Shown piece by piece: positions 24,291-36,150 of a stretch of 64,000 nt of DNA. Positions within the stretch are counted from its first letter, which is position 1. The number at the start of each line of letters is the position of its first letter. The stretch spans positions 9,240,009 to 9,304,008 of the forward strand of contig NC_037648.1 in assembly GCF_003254395.2 (NCBI RefSeq), given 5' to 3'. The notes under the pieces were generated by a model, which worked only from the letters and a program-made list of their open reading frames with translations, was not told the DNA's origin and made no database searches. The translations under genes and the position numbers were made by a program. Source of the DNA: Apis mellifera. Taxonomy: Eukaryota; Arthropoda; Insecta; Hymenoptera; Apidae.

Positions 24291-25850
24291 CAGGGAATAA
24301 TAAATTAATTATTATTCTTTGTTTTTTAGAAAAAGCTTGTTATTCTGAATAATAATCAGAAAAAAATAGATACGTTGTTACAGATTCTAAAAGAATACAA
24401 TTATTTATTATTAGAGAAGTGATTAAAGAAATAATTTGTGATAATGAGAATAATGAAACATAAAATATTGTTGAACATATCGGTAAAATGATTATTGTAT
24501 CCATTTTTATTATTGTTTCATAATTTTTGAAGATATGATGAATATATCCATCAAATTTCTGAATAATTATTGTGCTATTACAATTATTTGATTCTTTGAC
24601 TATCTCAATTTTTAATTCTTTTATTATTTTGTTGATAACGACAAAATATATTTTGTGTATCTATCTTTAAAAAATAAAATATTGTAAAAATTTAAATAAT
24701 ATGGAATAACACGAAGTTACAATATATGTACTACACGTATAAATCTTTTTTTATTGGCCAAAAATGGTATCATGCGTACGTGCACTAAAATTTCCCTATA
24801 TTCGATTTTGAATTTTCCAAATGGCAATATTACCAAATTTACACATATTTTTTTGTAATTTTTATTTCCTGATTTTTCGAAGTTTTTTTTTTTAAGACAC
24901 ATAGAAATACATATAAAAATTTAATCATTTTTGATCAGAACTAGTATTGGTCAATTTTCAACATCGTCCTTTATGACTTCATGGAAAAAACGAGAAACAA
25001 TTTAAACCGTTGGAGTTTTTATCGAAGGATGCAATAGTCTTTTTATCAATTGACAAATTTTATCATTGTGAATACGATATTGATATCCAATGTTATATCG
25101 AATGTTTCTCGAATGCATTTTCAATCTTGTCTATTATCGAAACGAACCAATTCTATATGATCTTATTTATAGACACTATTTACTAAACTATACTAAAAAT
25201 GAATTTCTGGGATACAACGCGAAAAGATTATGCTCTCGTTTCATACAATACGTTTAATATTTTTTTTATATCGTCATGATGAAAATTCAGCAGTGGAATG
25301 GTATTTTGCATTCGTGACACGTTCAATTTCGTTCAAATATTTTGTAAATTATTTCCTTTCATTCGATGTGCAATGAAAAAAATATAGCATGAATATAAAT
25401 TTTAAACTTGTCGAACTATATATTTGAACTTTATCAATTGTGAATAAATACAAATGAATTATATATAGTAATTAAATATAACAATATTTTAAACTTAATT
25501 ATATTAATATATAAATATCAGTTTAAATATCATTAGAAAAAGATAAACATCATCATTTTCTTCAAAAAGAAACTCTTTTTTTCCCTTGAAGTCAATGGGA
25601 AACCAATCAAATTTTACAATATTATCACAAAATCGCTCATCAAAATTTTTTCTTGCAAGCTTTTCAAAATCAGTATTCATTCCATCATACTATTATCAAA
25701 TTAAAAAATTAAAAAATTCTCTCATCCGAAAAAAATATCGCTCGCCATTATCATATTCCTCAACGAACACATTCCTCCATTATTTCAAAATTATCATTCT
25801 CACTTCATCATTCAAAAAAAAAAAAACTACTTATCAACGTCACTAACTTT
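24291..25850. other. AT-rich non-coding DNA
   Basis: AT-rich sequence. The only lengthy frame (25586-25846, plus) starts at a non-ATG codon and is low-complexity. Confidence 0.55.
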
Positions 25851-26400
25851 CTCGCAAATCACTCCCCGCATTTTCCCTCTTTCAAAATCAACCAAAACAC
25901 TTGTTCCACGTGTATTTCGCGCACGCAATGAGCGACCGCTTCCCCCAATTGACAGCTGTCGATCCGGAAGTCGCGGCACCAGTCGAGAATCATGGAAACT
26001 CTTGCATCCGTGTACAAACATGCACGCGCGAGCCACTTCACTCTCGGCGAGAGTGGTTCGTTTTTTTCACCAACTAACCAAGCCACCCTCACTTCTCCCT
26101 TCGTGTCCCCTCGAAAATGATAAATTTTTCGACGCGCCGTCGGTGACGATGACCTCTGGATCGAGGTCCACATCCACATTTGAGAATGGATTTCCAATTA
26201 CTCGCGTACCGCGCGCTGCCGCGTCGCGGAAATCGAGTTATCGTGCGGTGTGAATGTCGGCTCGTTTATCCTCGATGGGGCACGAGATGGCCCTGAATGG
26301 GAAATCATCGATTGTAATTGAATATTACGGGTTCGACGTGCGCAGAAGTTAGTGGGCTTTTCTAAGATTTCGTGCAGTATCTTACGAAATATCGTGAAAA
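25851..26400. promoter_or_regulatory. CpG-containing GC-elevated block
   Basis: Many CpG (CGCGCACGCAATGAGCGACC, GACGCGCCGTCGGTGACG, TACCGCGCGCTGCCGCGTCG). Frames are open on both strands (26197-25859 minus; 26002-26253 plus), which argues for GC-rich non-coding DNA rather than a specific exon. No recognisable product. Confidence 0.35.
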
Positions 26401-26402
26401 AG

Positions 26403-27005
26403 GGTTGTACTCTATGCTAATTGTTCTTTTCTAATTTGAAGTAACTAATCTTATTCTTATTGCTGCCCTCTGGCAGTAACGTTATTCTCTTTCCTCTTTC
26501 CCTTGCTCTTTTATTTTCTTTTATAATTAATTTTGTAATTAATAGAGTTTTATAAGAACATAAATGTGTCTTAAAAATGGGAGAATATAATTTAAGTGGA
26601 TATAATTCAATTTCAAGCAACATAGATTTGCATTCTATATTTGGATAAGTTTAAACATCTTATTAGTTAGTGCTGCCCTCAGGCGGCTTAATTATTATTT
26701 AGTCTTTTTTCCCTTACTTTTTTTTCTGTTTCTTTTGTTTCCTTTTGCACTATGGCTAATAGAACTTTACAATAGAGCATATAGAGGATATATTTCTCCA
26801 AAAATGTGAGAGCATAGTTTAACTGGGGATAGAGGAACGAGTTGTACTCTATATTTGGAATTGTTTTTCCCTAATTTGAACTAGTCACTTTGTCATGTGC
26901 TGCCCCCAGGCGTTCACTATTGTTTAGCTTACTTCTCTCTCTCTTTTCTCTTCTTTTGTTTTCTTTTGCGCTAGGATGATAGAGCCCTACGGTAAAGCGG
27001 TACAT
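26403..27005. repeat. Degenerate tandem array, unit about 215 bp, three copies
   Basis: Units begin near 26404, 26627 and 26841 with TTGTACTCTAT-like text. Each holds a CTGCCC(T/C)C-(T/A)GGC core (26463, 26673, 26900; spacing 210 and 227), then a C/T-rich stretch ending TTTTGTTTTCTTTTGC, then an ATAGAGC/ATAGAAC-type segment. The first core forms CTGCC-CTCT-GGCAG, a perfect 5-bp hairpin; the other cores are partly decayed. Confidence 0.8.
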
Positions 27006-27159
27006 TGTTTTGCATATTTGTGTATGTCAGGTGTTATTTGTATACGTATTTTTGAACTTAATTATTATTCGATTAATCGTTTAGAGGTAAAATTATTAGG
27101 GGAAAAGGTATTAATTGCGATCAATATTTTTTCGTTCGATCGTTTAAGAATAAAATTGA

Positions 27160-27420
27160 AAATCATAATAATCCTGTGATTATTTTGTTCGCCACTGTGG
27201 AAACGGAGAGCTTGTTCGATCCTTGTTTATTGTCCCCTCGTTCGACGAGACGGAATTTATTCGCTTGTGTAGTCGGATTCCCGCTTTTCATTCGGTTGTT
27301 TCGCGTGCATGGACACGGAGCTCTCGTAATTCTTGAGAATTTCACGCGTTTTGTGGCCTCGTTCTCGTGGAAATGGTTGCGGGTTGACTAGAGGGGGTTG
27401 GGTGAAGGATAGATTGATAA
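27160..27420. promoter_or_regulatory. GC-elevated block, open on both strands
   Basis: Open over about 60-70 codons on both strands (27176-27391 plus; 27345-27163 minus). No splice site pair or familiar motif is visible. Candidate conserved non-coding element or undetected exon. Confidence 0.25.
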
Positions 27421-27639
27421 AACCAAAATTGAGGTGTCGTTTGTTAAATTTATGCGTGTATAAATCTCAACATATTTGAAATTATTCGAAATATAATTGG
27501 ACGTTACTTCAGATAACTTTCTACCTACTAGAACGCACAACATTTATTGCATCTCTTCTGTTTGATCATTCGAACCACAAAAAAAAAAAGAAAAAGAAAA
27601 AAGTACAAAAATTTTATAAACGCGATAACAAAGGAAACT

Positions 27640-28240
27640 TTCATTTTCCTGTTCGAAACTTCGTTATAACAGCCTGTAATAACCTATAAAAGCGGAATAT
27701 CCTCGGAGAGGGAGAATCGGCGCAACAAAGGAAGAGAAACGAATCATTGAAACCTAATCTCCTGTCGTGCAACATTACCGCGCCAAGACAATGGGAGAAT
27801 AATTCGATCCGAGGGATGTGAGGATGAAATTCTGAATGAAATCATGCGTTATGTATAGCATCACGATGTCGAAGCGCTTAGAAAGCGCGTGTTGTCGCGT
27901 CGGCTCGCAGTTCCCAGTATGCATTCATGTCGAAAAGTGCATTATAGCGAGAATACCGGCTCTCTCGCATCCGTTAGCTCGGAGAAGTTGTAACTGGGGC
28001 GTAACCTCGTTTAACTTTCAAGATATAACGGTTCGTTTGGGAGTTATCAATTAGGACGAGCGCCAATTCGATGTTTTTCCAAGGACAATCAGCCTTACGT
28101 CGCTCGTTTGATTCGATTTTATTTTCACGCTTGGACGGATAACGTCCGATTTCCATGATCGGGTTCGAATCGACAGAACGATTCGATTTCGGACAAACAT
28201 ATTGTGGGTTGTTAAACGCTGCTGGACCTATCGAGTTTTA
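27640..28240. promoter_or_regulatory. GC-elevated block
   Basis: CpG-containing sequence (GCGCGTGTTGTCGCGTCGGC near 27890) with frames of 60-72 codons on both strands that match nothing I recognise. Candidate regulatory DNA. Confidence 0.3.
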
Positions 28241-28690
28241 AGATTCGATTAAAAATGTATTATGTATTATCTTGTAAGAAAATTCATCCAATTTATCACG
28301 ATTTTTCAATAATTTTAACCGCAATATTATGGTTCTACAGATAAAATACTCTAACGTTTTGTTCGCTTCACCGTAACCTATGAAAAATCGCGAATTAAAT
28401 TCGGAATGCAGGGAACAAGCGTGTAACATAATATCATTCATTCCTGTAGAATTCTATATTTTAATATAATAAATTAATTTAAAGAAGCTTTGAAGCTATT
28501 AAACTTTTCCAATTGTCTAATCTAAATAAAATTACTTTATATTCTATGAAATATCCACGAATATGATAAATATTCAAAGTTACATAATAACAGTTTTATT
28601 TCAATTTCATTACACGTGAAATTCGACCAAATCTAATATTTGCAATTTTTTTAAAAAAGAAAAAAAAACGGAGAGATTCTTCTGTTTACT
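28241..28690. other. AT-rich non-coding DNA
   Basis: AT-rich. No supported feature. Confidence 0.55.
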
Positions 28691-29190
28691 TCTCCTTATG
28701 AAAACGATTCAATTATACCACGTGTTATTCCACGGGAACAAGTTTCACTCCCTCGTTAATTATTACACATTATAGTGAACTGAGACGAAAAATTTCGCAA
28801 TTTACAGAACCGCGGCACGTTTCAACGCATATACGGTTTCACAACCTCTACATCCCTGCGAACGAAAGTCTCAGGGGCATCGCGAAAGAAATTACCGTTT
28901 CACGGGGGTTAGAGAAAAGCAGCCACGGTCGAAATGAAATCTCGAGTGGAATTTATATTTGATGAAAAGGTAACGGTGTGTGAGATTGAAAAACGGGTCA
29001 ACCTTCGATTAAACGAACTCGATAAGAAGTAAGCGTGACGGCAATTGCGTCTCCTATTAAATCGTTCGTGGTACATGGAACACGTGTCACGCGTTGCCCA
29101 CGAGAAAAAACGATTTACACGTTTCAGGTTTCTTCCTTTGAAAATGGTCGGCTTTCGATGTTTCTTGATAAGTCGATAAGTTCCCAAACA
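28691..29190. promoter_or_regulatory. GC-elevated block
   Basis: GC-elevated block with two CACGTG E-boxes (about 28719 and 29083) and a 92-codon minus frame (29187-28909) of basic composition without motifs. Candidate regulatory element. Confidence 0.3.
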
Positions 29191-29296
29191 AGAAAAATTG
29201 TTTAACTTTTGAAATAATAATAGAGAGTTTTCTATTCAATTCTATGCTCACTTTGTTTAATATTTTTCTGGAAGTAAACGTATTTATCGTGTAAGG

Positions 29297-29917
29297 TATT
29301 AAAAAATTAGGAAAACTTTGAACCGCTGTAACTCCGAAAATAACGAATTCTGGTCAACGAACGAAAGATCATTAAAAGTTTGGAACTTCGCTTTTCAAAA
29401 TACTTTTTTGTTTATCTCGATACGATTTCCAGTTGTCGAGATATCATCGTTTAAAGAAAAGATAATTTTTAGTCGTGTTTTAAACCTGTTACAATTAGAA
29501 AAAATTTAAATCGTTATAACTCCGAAGATAATAACTTTCGGTCAACGAATGAACGATCATTGGAAGCGAAGATCCTTCCTCTTTAAAACGCTTTTCGATT
29601 TTTCTCGATACGACTTCCGGTTACCGAGATATCGTCGTGTAAAGGAAAGGGTAATTTTCGGTCGTTTACTATCTCCCTCCTTGTCGCTTACTCGGATCTC
29701 TCGCTCGCACCTCGCCTCACTGGCCTACCCCAAACTCCAGACGAGTGACAGACGCGATTCCTGGAAGTAGTACGTGCTTCCAGGTAAAAATGTAGGTCAC
29801 GGGCCCATTCATAAATCCTGTATTGCTTAAGAAGCACTATGGACATTTCGAATCTTTGTATCTCGACAACGGATTGAGATATCGAAAAGCTATTTCAATG
29901 CCATGATTTTTCTCTAT
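29297..29917. repeat. Dispersed repeat, copy 1, with internal head duplication
   Basis: It starts with ATTAAAAAATTAGGAAAACT. A head of about 200 bp is present twice in tandem: at about 29315-29500 and 29510-29690 both units carry TAACTCCGAAR.TAA followed by GGTCAACGAAYGAA.GATCATT. Each head has ATCTCGATACGAYTTCC facing GAGATATC, an inverted ATCTCGA/TCGAGAT arrangement. A tail to about 29917 contains CAAACTCCAGAC (29731-29742) and TATCTCGACAACGGATTGAG. A second copy lies at 42997-43405. Coding capacity is not evident; probably a non-autonomous element or an old conserved repeat. Confidence 0.75.
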
Positions 29918-30420
29918 CTTCTGAATGAATTTTGAAAATGTTTCGCTTTAAATTGTTTCTCCATAAAACATTGGAGTTTTATCTGTCATTCTTTGTGATC
30001 TCAATAGTTTGTCTTCAGCATACAGAGACTTAAATTTATTCAATTTCACGATTTTAATATCTACGTGGGATATTCACATTAATATTCGTAATTTTGATTG
30101 TTAATTAATTGTGTATAATTATTTACGTACGGAAGATAATTAAAATCACAATCGAAGTGTATTAATTGTTTTACCTGCATTTTGAATTTTTATTTCGTGA
30201 ACGACGATATAGCAATTGCATATAATGATATGCTACTTATCACTGCGATTTTAATTATTTCGAAAAGAGGCACGATTCAAAATTTGTTCCAATTATTGGA
30301 CAATGTAATTAAACTTATTACATTGCCAATAATAATCTGGAACATTAATATTTGCAAGAATTGATACGAAACTCTTTAAAATCTCTTTTCAATTAATAAG
30401 AATTTTACGTAAAAATTTTT
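29918..30420. other. AT-rich non-coding DNA
   Basis: AT-rich. No feature seen. Confidence 0.55.
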
Positions 30421-30880
30421 AAATAAAATAAAATTTCAAGCTATTTGCATTCGTCTCTGGAAATTTTGATTCCTTTCGCGAAGCTTGAGATGTGGTGACG
30501 GTCATAGACACGAAAGATAACGATGGAAAAAGCTTTTCCCGATCTCGATGGTTTTTCGATGACATGACTAGATCGAACTCGTTCGAACTTTTCAATTTCC
30601 GCGGCGTTACATTCCGGCATTGACTTCTCCCTGAAAGGGTGAAAAGACGGGAGAAAGAATAAAAAAAGAAAAATGGGGTAAAATTTCGAGTCTTTCGGTA
30701 ACGATCAGGGTACACGTTTCATAGGAATGAGGATCTTCGATTTTATATCGAAGGAAGTATTTTACGTGTCGTAAACGAATTGTGAACTTCTTCAAACGAA
30801 GAAAATTGAAACGTTTAGGAAGTTACTGTAATCAATCGAAACGATTTCGATCTCTGAAGGAAAATAAAATATTACATAAA
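30421..30880. promoter_or_regulatory. GC-elevated block
   Basis: GC-elevated sequence, open on the minus strand for 98 codons (30715-30419) without motifs or a credible start. Candidate non-coding conserved block. Confidence 0.25.
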
Positions 30881-31300
30881 ACCAGAAGTCATATCGAGGA
30901 TATAAAATTTTATATTTAATCGTTATATTTTTTCATTTCTTAAGAATTGTATTCTTCTCAATAATAATTTCAATTTCCTTCTTGAAAAATCAATTCTCAT
31001 TTTCGAGGTTGGAATTAAAACGTTATACAATCTTTCTTCACATTTTTTGATAATTGTATTTTTCCAATATTAATTACAATTTAATCAATCCGAGTTTGGA
31101 GGATAAAGAAATTGATTGTTTAAAAAATTGTTTTAATTTGTTTAAAATTTTCCAACAAACATTTATATTCAATGACATTATTTTTTTTAATAATATTAAT
31201 TTTACAAATGATATTAACGATTAAAACTTAACGAAAATTTAATTTCTTGCAAATCTATATTTAAAAATTATCCCAATCCCTTATTTTTCATCACTGTAAA
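30881..31300. other. AT-rich non-coding DNA
   Basis: AT-rich. No feature seen. Confidence 0.55.
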
Positions 31301-31800
31301 GAATTCTCTCGTTGTTATCGTTAGAAACTTACTTTTCGTTTATCGTTGTTACGCAACATTTTTCTCTGACGTTGTATTATTTTGTTAGAGCCCGCACACG
31401 AATTAATTAAAGCTGTAACTTAACTCGTTTACGCATTCATGAGTGCCGTTGCTCGTTTCTCCTTCATACTTTCGAAGCGGTAATTAGTAATAAACAACAT
31501 GTAGTTAAATCGGATAGTGATCTAATAGGCCCTTTCAATTTAATTTTTAATCGAGGGTTTGCCGCATTATTAAAAGCGCTATGTTCGAAAGCGCCGAGTC
31601 ATACGTATTCCTTTATTATTAAACGCTCAACGTTTATGGTAAATTACTAAATTTCACCATCCATATTAATATCTGATAACGAACCTAATGATTTAACTGC
31701 GGTTTTAATGGAAATAACATTTAAGGCGCTATCAAAGCATCAAGCGTAAATGATATAATAATCTGGTAATTGCATATATAACTAATTACTAGATTTAAAG
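31301..31800. promoter_or_regulatory. Putative enhancer with Runt and TAATTA motifs
   Basis: Stop-rich, so non-coding, but compositionally distinct. It holds TGCGGTT (Runt-type, 31698-31704), several TAAT cores including TAATTA at 31793-31798, TAATTG at 31766-31771, and repeated AAAGCGC. It reads as developmental regulatory DNA; inference only. Confidence 0.35.
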
Positions 31801-32755
31801 TAAGTAAATTATTATTAAGCATAAATATTTATTAGGAACACAGTGTATCCATTTTCAGATTTTATCGAAACATACTAAAATGTTTTTGGCACGGATTATT
31901 ATGAATATTTAATTCTTATATCCGTGAAAATATTTTGTAAGTACTGTAGTGTTGTGAAAAAATTAATTAAAAACTTTTAATCCGATTAATTGATTAATTT
32001 CGTCATTGAAGAAATTCAAAATTTTCGTAGCACATTTTTTCTTTAAATAATTGCATATGTATGATTTTAATATGATTATCTTTAAATGTATAATAATAAT
32101 AAGTTGTAGTATGTGTATCATTCATGAAGTCAATATTTCAAATAATTTTTTTTAAATATTTATTTTGATATTAATTCATTTATTTATGCAATATACTCTC
32201 GTAAATGATATATTCAGTTTCAAAAATAATAAAAGATTAAATTTCAAATATATATATGTATACAACAGTTCACAAAAGATCAATTGTGAGAAAAGAACAA
32301 AAGAATGTGTGGCTTATAGTGTAAGTACAATATAATTATTAACTAAAATAAGTATTCATATATGCTATATTAAGATGATTAAATATTTTATAAATTTCTT
32401 GACAGATAATTCTGCACGTCAATTTGTCTTTTCTTTTTTTTTTTTTTTCCTTTCTGTTTAATATTTAAAATTCTCTCATTAGCTGCCTATTATAGAAAAA
32501 TTAATTAACTGCTTTGAATTTAAACTCTAAATTTAAATCCTCGATATACGTTTTAATTGAAATTATTTGTGCGAATTTAATATTATTAATGATTTTCAAA
32601 TTTAACTAAAAAAAAAAACTAAACATAGTTGTCATATCAAGTCATATTAAACTTTTCATTCGATGTAATAATCGTTATAAAATTTTATCAATCAACACGA
32701 TTAAAATATTAATTTATTTGCTAATATTAACATGCTAATTTTAATCAAGCTTTTT
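31801..32755. other. AT-rich non-coding DNA
   Basis: AT-rich. A T14-class run lies near 32435-32450. No feature seen. Confidence 0.55.
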
Positions 32756-32786
32756 GTTCAAACGTGAAAAGATATTTATACATCAG

Positions 32787-32987
32787 TTACTCGGAGATAA
32801 TTACGTTAGTCGCGGATAAATTTTTCACCAATTTCCGGGCGGAGGTGAGAATAGCTGGGGATATGTCGGTCAACGGTGAAAATGTTGAAACGTTTTTCTC
32901 GAGAACGTATTCGATGTCCTGGTCACGAATTTTCCTCCTCGTCTTCACCGCAACTGTCTTTTCGGCTGCCTTAATTAAAGCGGACAT
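32787..32987 (-). CDS. Candidate small ORF, 66 codons, unrecognised
   Basis: A true ATG follows shortly after an in-frame TAA and leads a frame that ends within the GC-elevated block 32756-33066. The product is soluble-looking and charged (it begins MSALIKAAEKTVAVK) with a mixed, coding-like composition: many Lys, Ala, Val, Ser, Asp and Glu, and little Phe, Leu or Ile bias. There is no signal peptide, membrane segment or known motif. The opposite strand is also open (32764-33066, hydrophobic in the middle), so the frame may be fortuitous. It could be a small gene, an exon with unseen splice sites, or chance. Confidence 0.25.
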   Translation of the reverse strand: MSALIKAAEKTVAVKTRRKIRDQDIEYVLEKNVSTFSPLTDISPAILTSARKLVKNLSATNVIISE

Positions 32988-33066
32988 TAGTCGAGATGGA
33001 AATAATTATTTAGCTGTTCCACTGAAAAACGTGGCTGTTGCACTCTACTCTTTTAATTTGCAATGA

Positions 33067-34490
33067 TTAAAACTGTCATATCGAGATAATTTTAATGATA
33101 CGGCGAACGTACGATGAAGAATGAAGCAGTTTTTATTAAACACAGAAATGTTATTTATTTTGTGATCTCTTAAAATTCGAAGATATAAGAATTTTCTTAA
33201 TGACAAAGATAGAAGGATAATTTTTATTTAACAAAGAATCATTTGTTCCATTTTTTCCCTTAATCAATTAATGTAGATTTAATATTTGAATATTTAGAGA
33301 ATGAAATAAAATTATTTATGAAATTTGAACATAATTTTAATGATTTTGAGTTATAGTTGCTATTATTTACGAAGAAATTGCTGTTATTTAGAAAAAATTA
33401 AATTTTTATATAATTTTTTTGAATAAAATTTATTTACTTTGTCTTATTAAAAATACTTTTTTAGAGAATTGTTAGAAGGAAAAGAGGTCACGGGTTATTT
33501 AACTATTATAAAAAAAGAGTTGCGGCTTTAGAAAAGAGGACACATTGGAGGATGCATTGCTTTAATTTTATTTAATTTTAATTCAATCTCACCGAAAAAA
33601 TTTATAAAATTAATAATATTATATTAAATATAATTTGTTAGAAAAAATTTTAAATTAACAATAGATTATATAAAAACCTATAATTGTTTAAAAAAGAATG
33701 GGAAAAAATATTTGTGATTCAATGAATCACAAGATATTGATTATATAAAATTGATACGGATAATTTAATTAGAATAAAATTAAATTACAAATTTATCTTT
33801 GGAATATCAAACAATAAGAAATATAATTCTTCCGTTTCTAATAACAATAAGTTTAATTGAAATTGATAAAACGTTAAAGTTTTTATAATAAGACCAGATG
33901 AAATTATGAGAAACGGAAACTGTATTATATAAGAAGAAAGCTTAATTAGTTGCATACAACATACGTTTCATTAGGAAATTTATTTTTTTTTTTGTCCTAT
34001 TCCTTTTTGCAGTCTATTCAAACTTTTCATCTTTCCTTCTGCATAATTATTCTCTATTTCACGCTCAGTAGGAAAAGTTTTAATAAATTTTAACCTAAGT
34101 AAAATTAAAATAAAATTAAAAATATCTCATTGTATATCATTATTTTATACAAATTTCTTATAAAAATTTGAGATTTGTATGAATTCTCTCTAATAAGATT
34201 TTATTGAAGCTTTATTGGGAATAATATTGATCAAAGTAATTATAATTAAAATAGTGATTAATTTCAATAACATTTACTAAATATTAAATTTTTACTAATG
34301 TTTGTTTAATATAACTCCTTAATTCCTTTAATATAATTCGAATTCTATCCCCCTAATATAATTCGTTATAGTATAATAAAATAATAAAGTAATATTCAAG
34401 TTGAATTCAACTAATTTCCAATTTTAAATGAACCGTGTATTCTAAACAAATTTGCACATTTATGAAATCAGTCACTTATGTATGCATACA
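33067..34490. other. AT-rich DNA with a 21-bp palindrome
   Basis: AT-rich. TTGTGATTCA/TGAATCACAA forms a perfect inverted repeat with a 1-nt centre at 33712-33732. No gene. Confidence 0.55.
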
Positions 34491-35060
34491 ACTTCTGGAA
34501 CAATGGTATAACATTTTCGAGACAGAACTGTTACGATTAACCGTGGAAAAGTGGACGTAAATTCCCAGGGAAGTTAATTCTCCTTAGTACACCAAAGGGA
34601 ACGAACTCTTGTTTTTCAGAGAACAACCGGAAACACCGGATGGAAATCGCGATGATTTGCATGAGCTCTGGAAACGATTCGCGAACGTCACCCTTATATC
34701 CCTTCCGGTTTTTCGGCCACTCTTTCGCGCTAGTCAATCCCCCATCTTGACGGAAAATAAATTTACAATGAGCGGGACGCGTGAAAATTACTCGCTCTAT
34801 TTTCATTCTCCTCAGGGAAGATTTATTCAGGCCGGCCAAATGTGTTTATTCCTCGCGTCAATCGCAGGAACGGTTCCACGATGCGAGATAAATCGATTTC
34901 TCCCAACTTATCGATCTCGAGAATATCGCGGGATAAATTATTAGCTTTCTCAACTCATAGGTCATGGGATTATCGGAGGATAAATTTTCTTTTTCAACCT
35001 CTATCGATCTTATTGAGAATATTTGAAACGGTTGCGCGATAGATAAATAGCACAATAGAA
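34491..35060. promoter_or_regulatory. GC-elevated block with strong plus-strand acceptor
   Basis: A textbook acceptor (CTTGTTTTTCAG, AG about 34618-34619) precedes a plus frame reading EQPETPDGNRDDLHELWKR, open to about 34942. No clear donor follows. The minus strand is open for 100 codons over 34839-34537, so coding is not established. Its distal part carries the short tandem repeat listed separately. Confidence 0.3.
34879..35050. repeat. Short degenerate minisatellite, period about 46 bp
   Basis: GATAAAT is preceded by GAG, CGG or GAG and followed by a T-rich run and CAACT/CAACC at 34887, 34932 and 34979 (spacing 45 and 47). A weaker fourth copy lies near 35042. TATCGATCT recurs between copies. 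Confidence 0.55.
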
Positions 35061-35640
35061 CTTTTCTTGTTCGCAGTTGGGAGATGATGTGATGGTATAA
35101 GAGAATTTTCGTGTAAACCCGTTTTCACCCGTTATCCTGTTATTTCGTTTGTCCAATGTTTCAGAACTTTGTATAAATTTCTCTCGTATTTATCATACGA
35201 TAAGTATAGAATGTTTAACATTAGTCGAGTAGAGAAATTTTGATGAAATGAAACTTCTCTGGAAAATAGATGGTAGGAGAAAATCATTTTTCATGTTCAC
35301 ATTATGATAAAAAAGGGGGTAAAGAATTAGAATTGTTTAAAATTTTCGATTTTAATCGATCTTTTCGAATCTATGAAGTTGAAGGAATTCGCAGCCACGC
35401 AATCCCATGAAATTTCAAATCCATGGGAACCCAGTTTTTATCGATCTTTTAAATCCAAACACCGATAAAGTCACATTTATCAGAAACTTCAACCTCGAGG
35501 AAAAGATTACGAGGAGAGAAAAAAAGATTCGAGATTACAGAGTTGGCAAAGTTTATGAATTAAACAAGCCCCTTTTCCCCTCCTCTCTTTTTCTCTTCTT
35601 TTCATCGATTCAACAAACCAACCTCCTTAATCTCTTCTCC

Positions 35641-36150
35641 AACTTTGCCATGTTAAATAATTAAATTATTGACACAACGAACGTTTCCTCCTGCCTTTTC
35701 GAAAGGCACGCGAATTTTTCAAATAATTCGCGTTTCACCGGACACGGATCAAAGGCATCATCCGCTATCCTCTTCTTTTTTGTTTCATTTTTTTTTCTTT
35801 TTTTTTTTTTTCGTGAAGTAATATGAATCTTTAAAGGCGCAATATCCCTTTTCTCCGTTGGCACGACAAGGAAAGAATCAAGAACGAATATTGTGTTAGC
35901 GAGCACTGGCTCGGGCTTGACGGTAGATACAGAATTTAATTTCCTTTTCCCTGGGTTATCTTTGTTTCATAACAGCCGTCGTTTGTAGCTGATTGTGTTT
36001 TCGCCTCCAGGAAATTTTTGCGATTCTTTTAAAGGCGGTCACCCTTGTGTTTTTAAGAAGAGGGAAACGTTGGCGTTCGAAGAATTCAGGGGAATTAAAT
36101 TGATACACGATGGATTTTTGATTTATCTTTGGATCCACTTATCGTTTAAA
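35641..36150. promoter_or_regulatory. GC-elevated block with T-rich centre
   Basis: It includes the inverted repeat CGCGAATT...AATTCGCG (about 35711-35734), a long T-rich tract (35776-35811) and short minus frames without motifs. The 35061-35640 segment before it is mostly AT-rich and shows nothing specific. Confidence 0.3.

Noticed and set aside
28150..28175. GGGTTCGAATC resembling a tRNA T-arm
   Set aside because: The flanking bases do not form a T-stem and no acceptor, D or anticodon arms are present. Other GTTCGAAT hits failed the same way.
35704..35716. AAGGCACGCG resembling the 5' part of miR-124
   Set aside because: The match stops after about 10 bases and no miRNA-like hairpin surrounds it.
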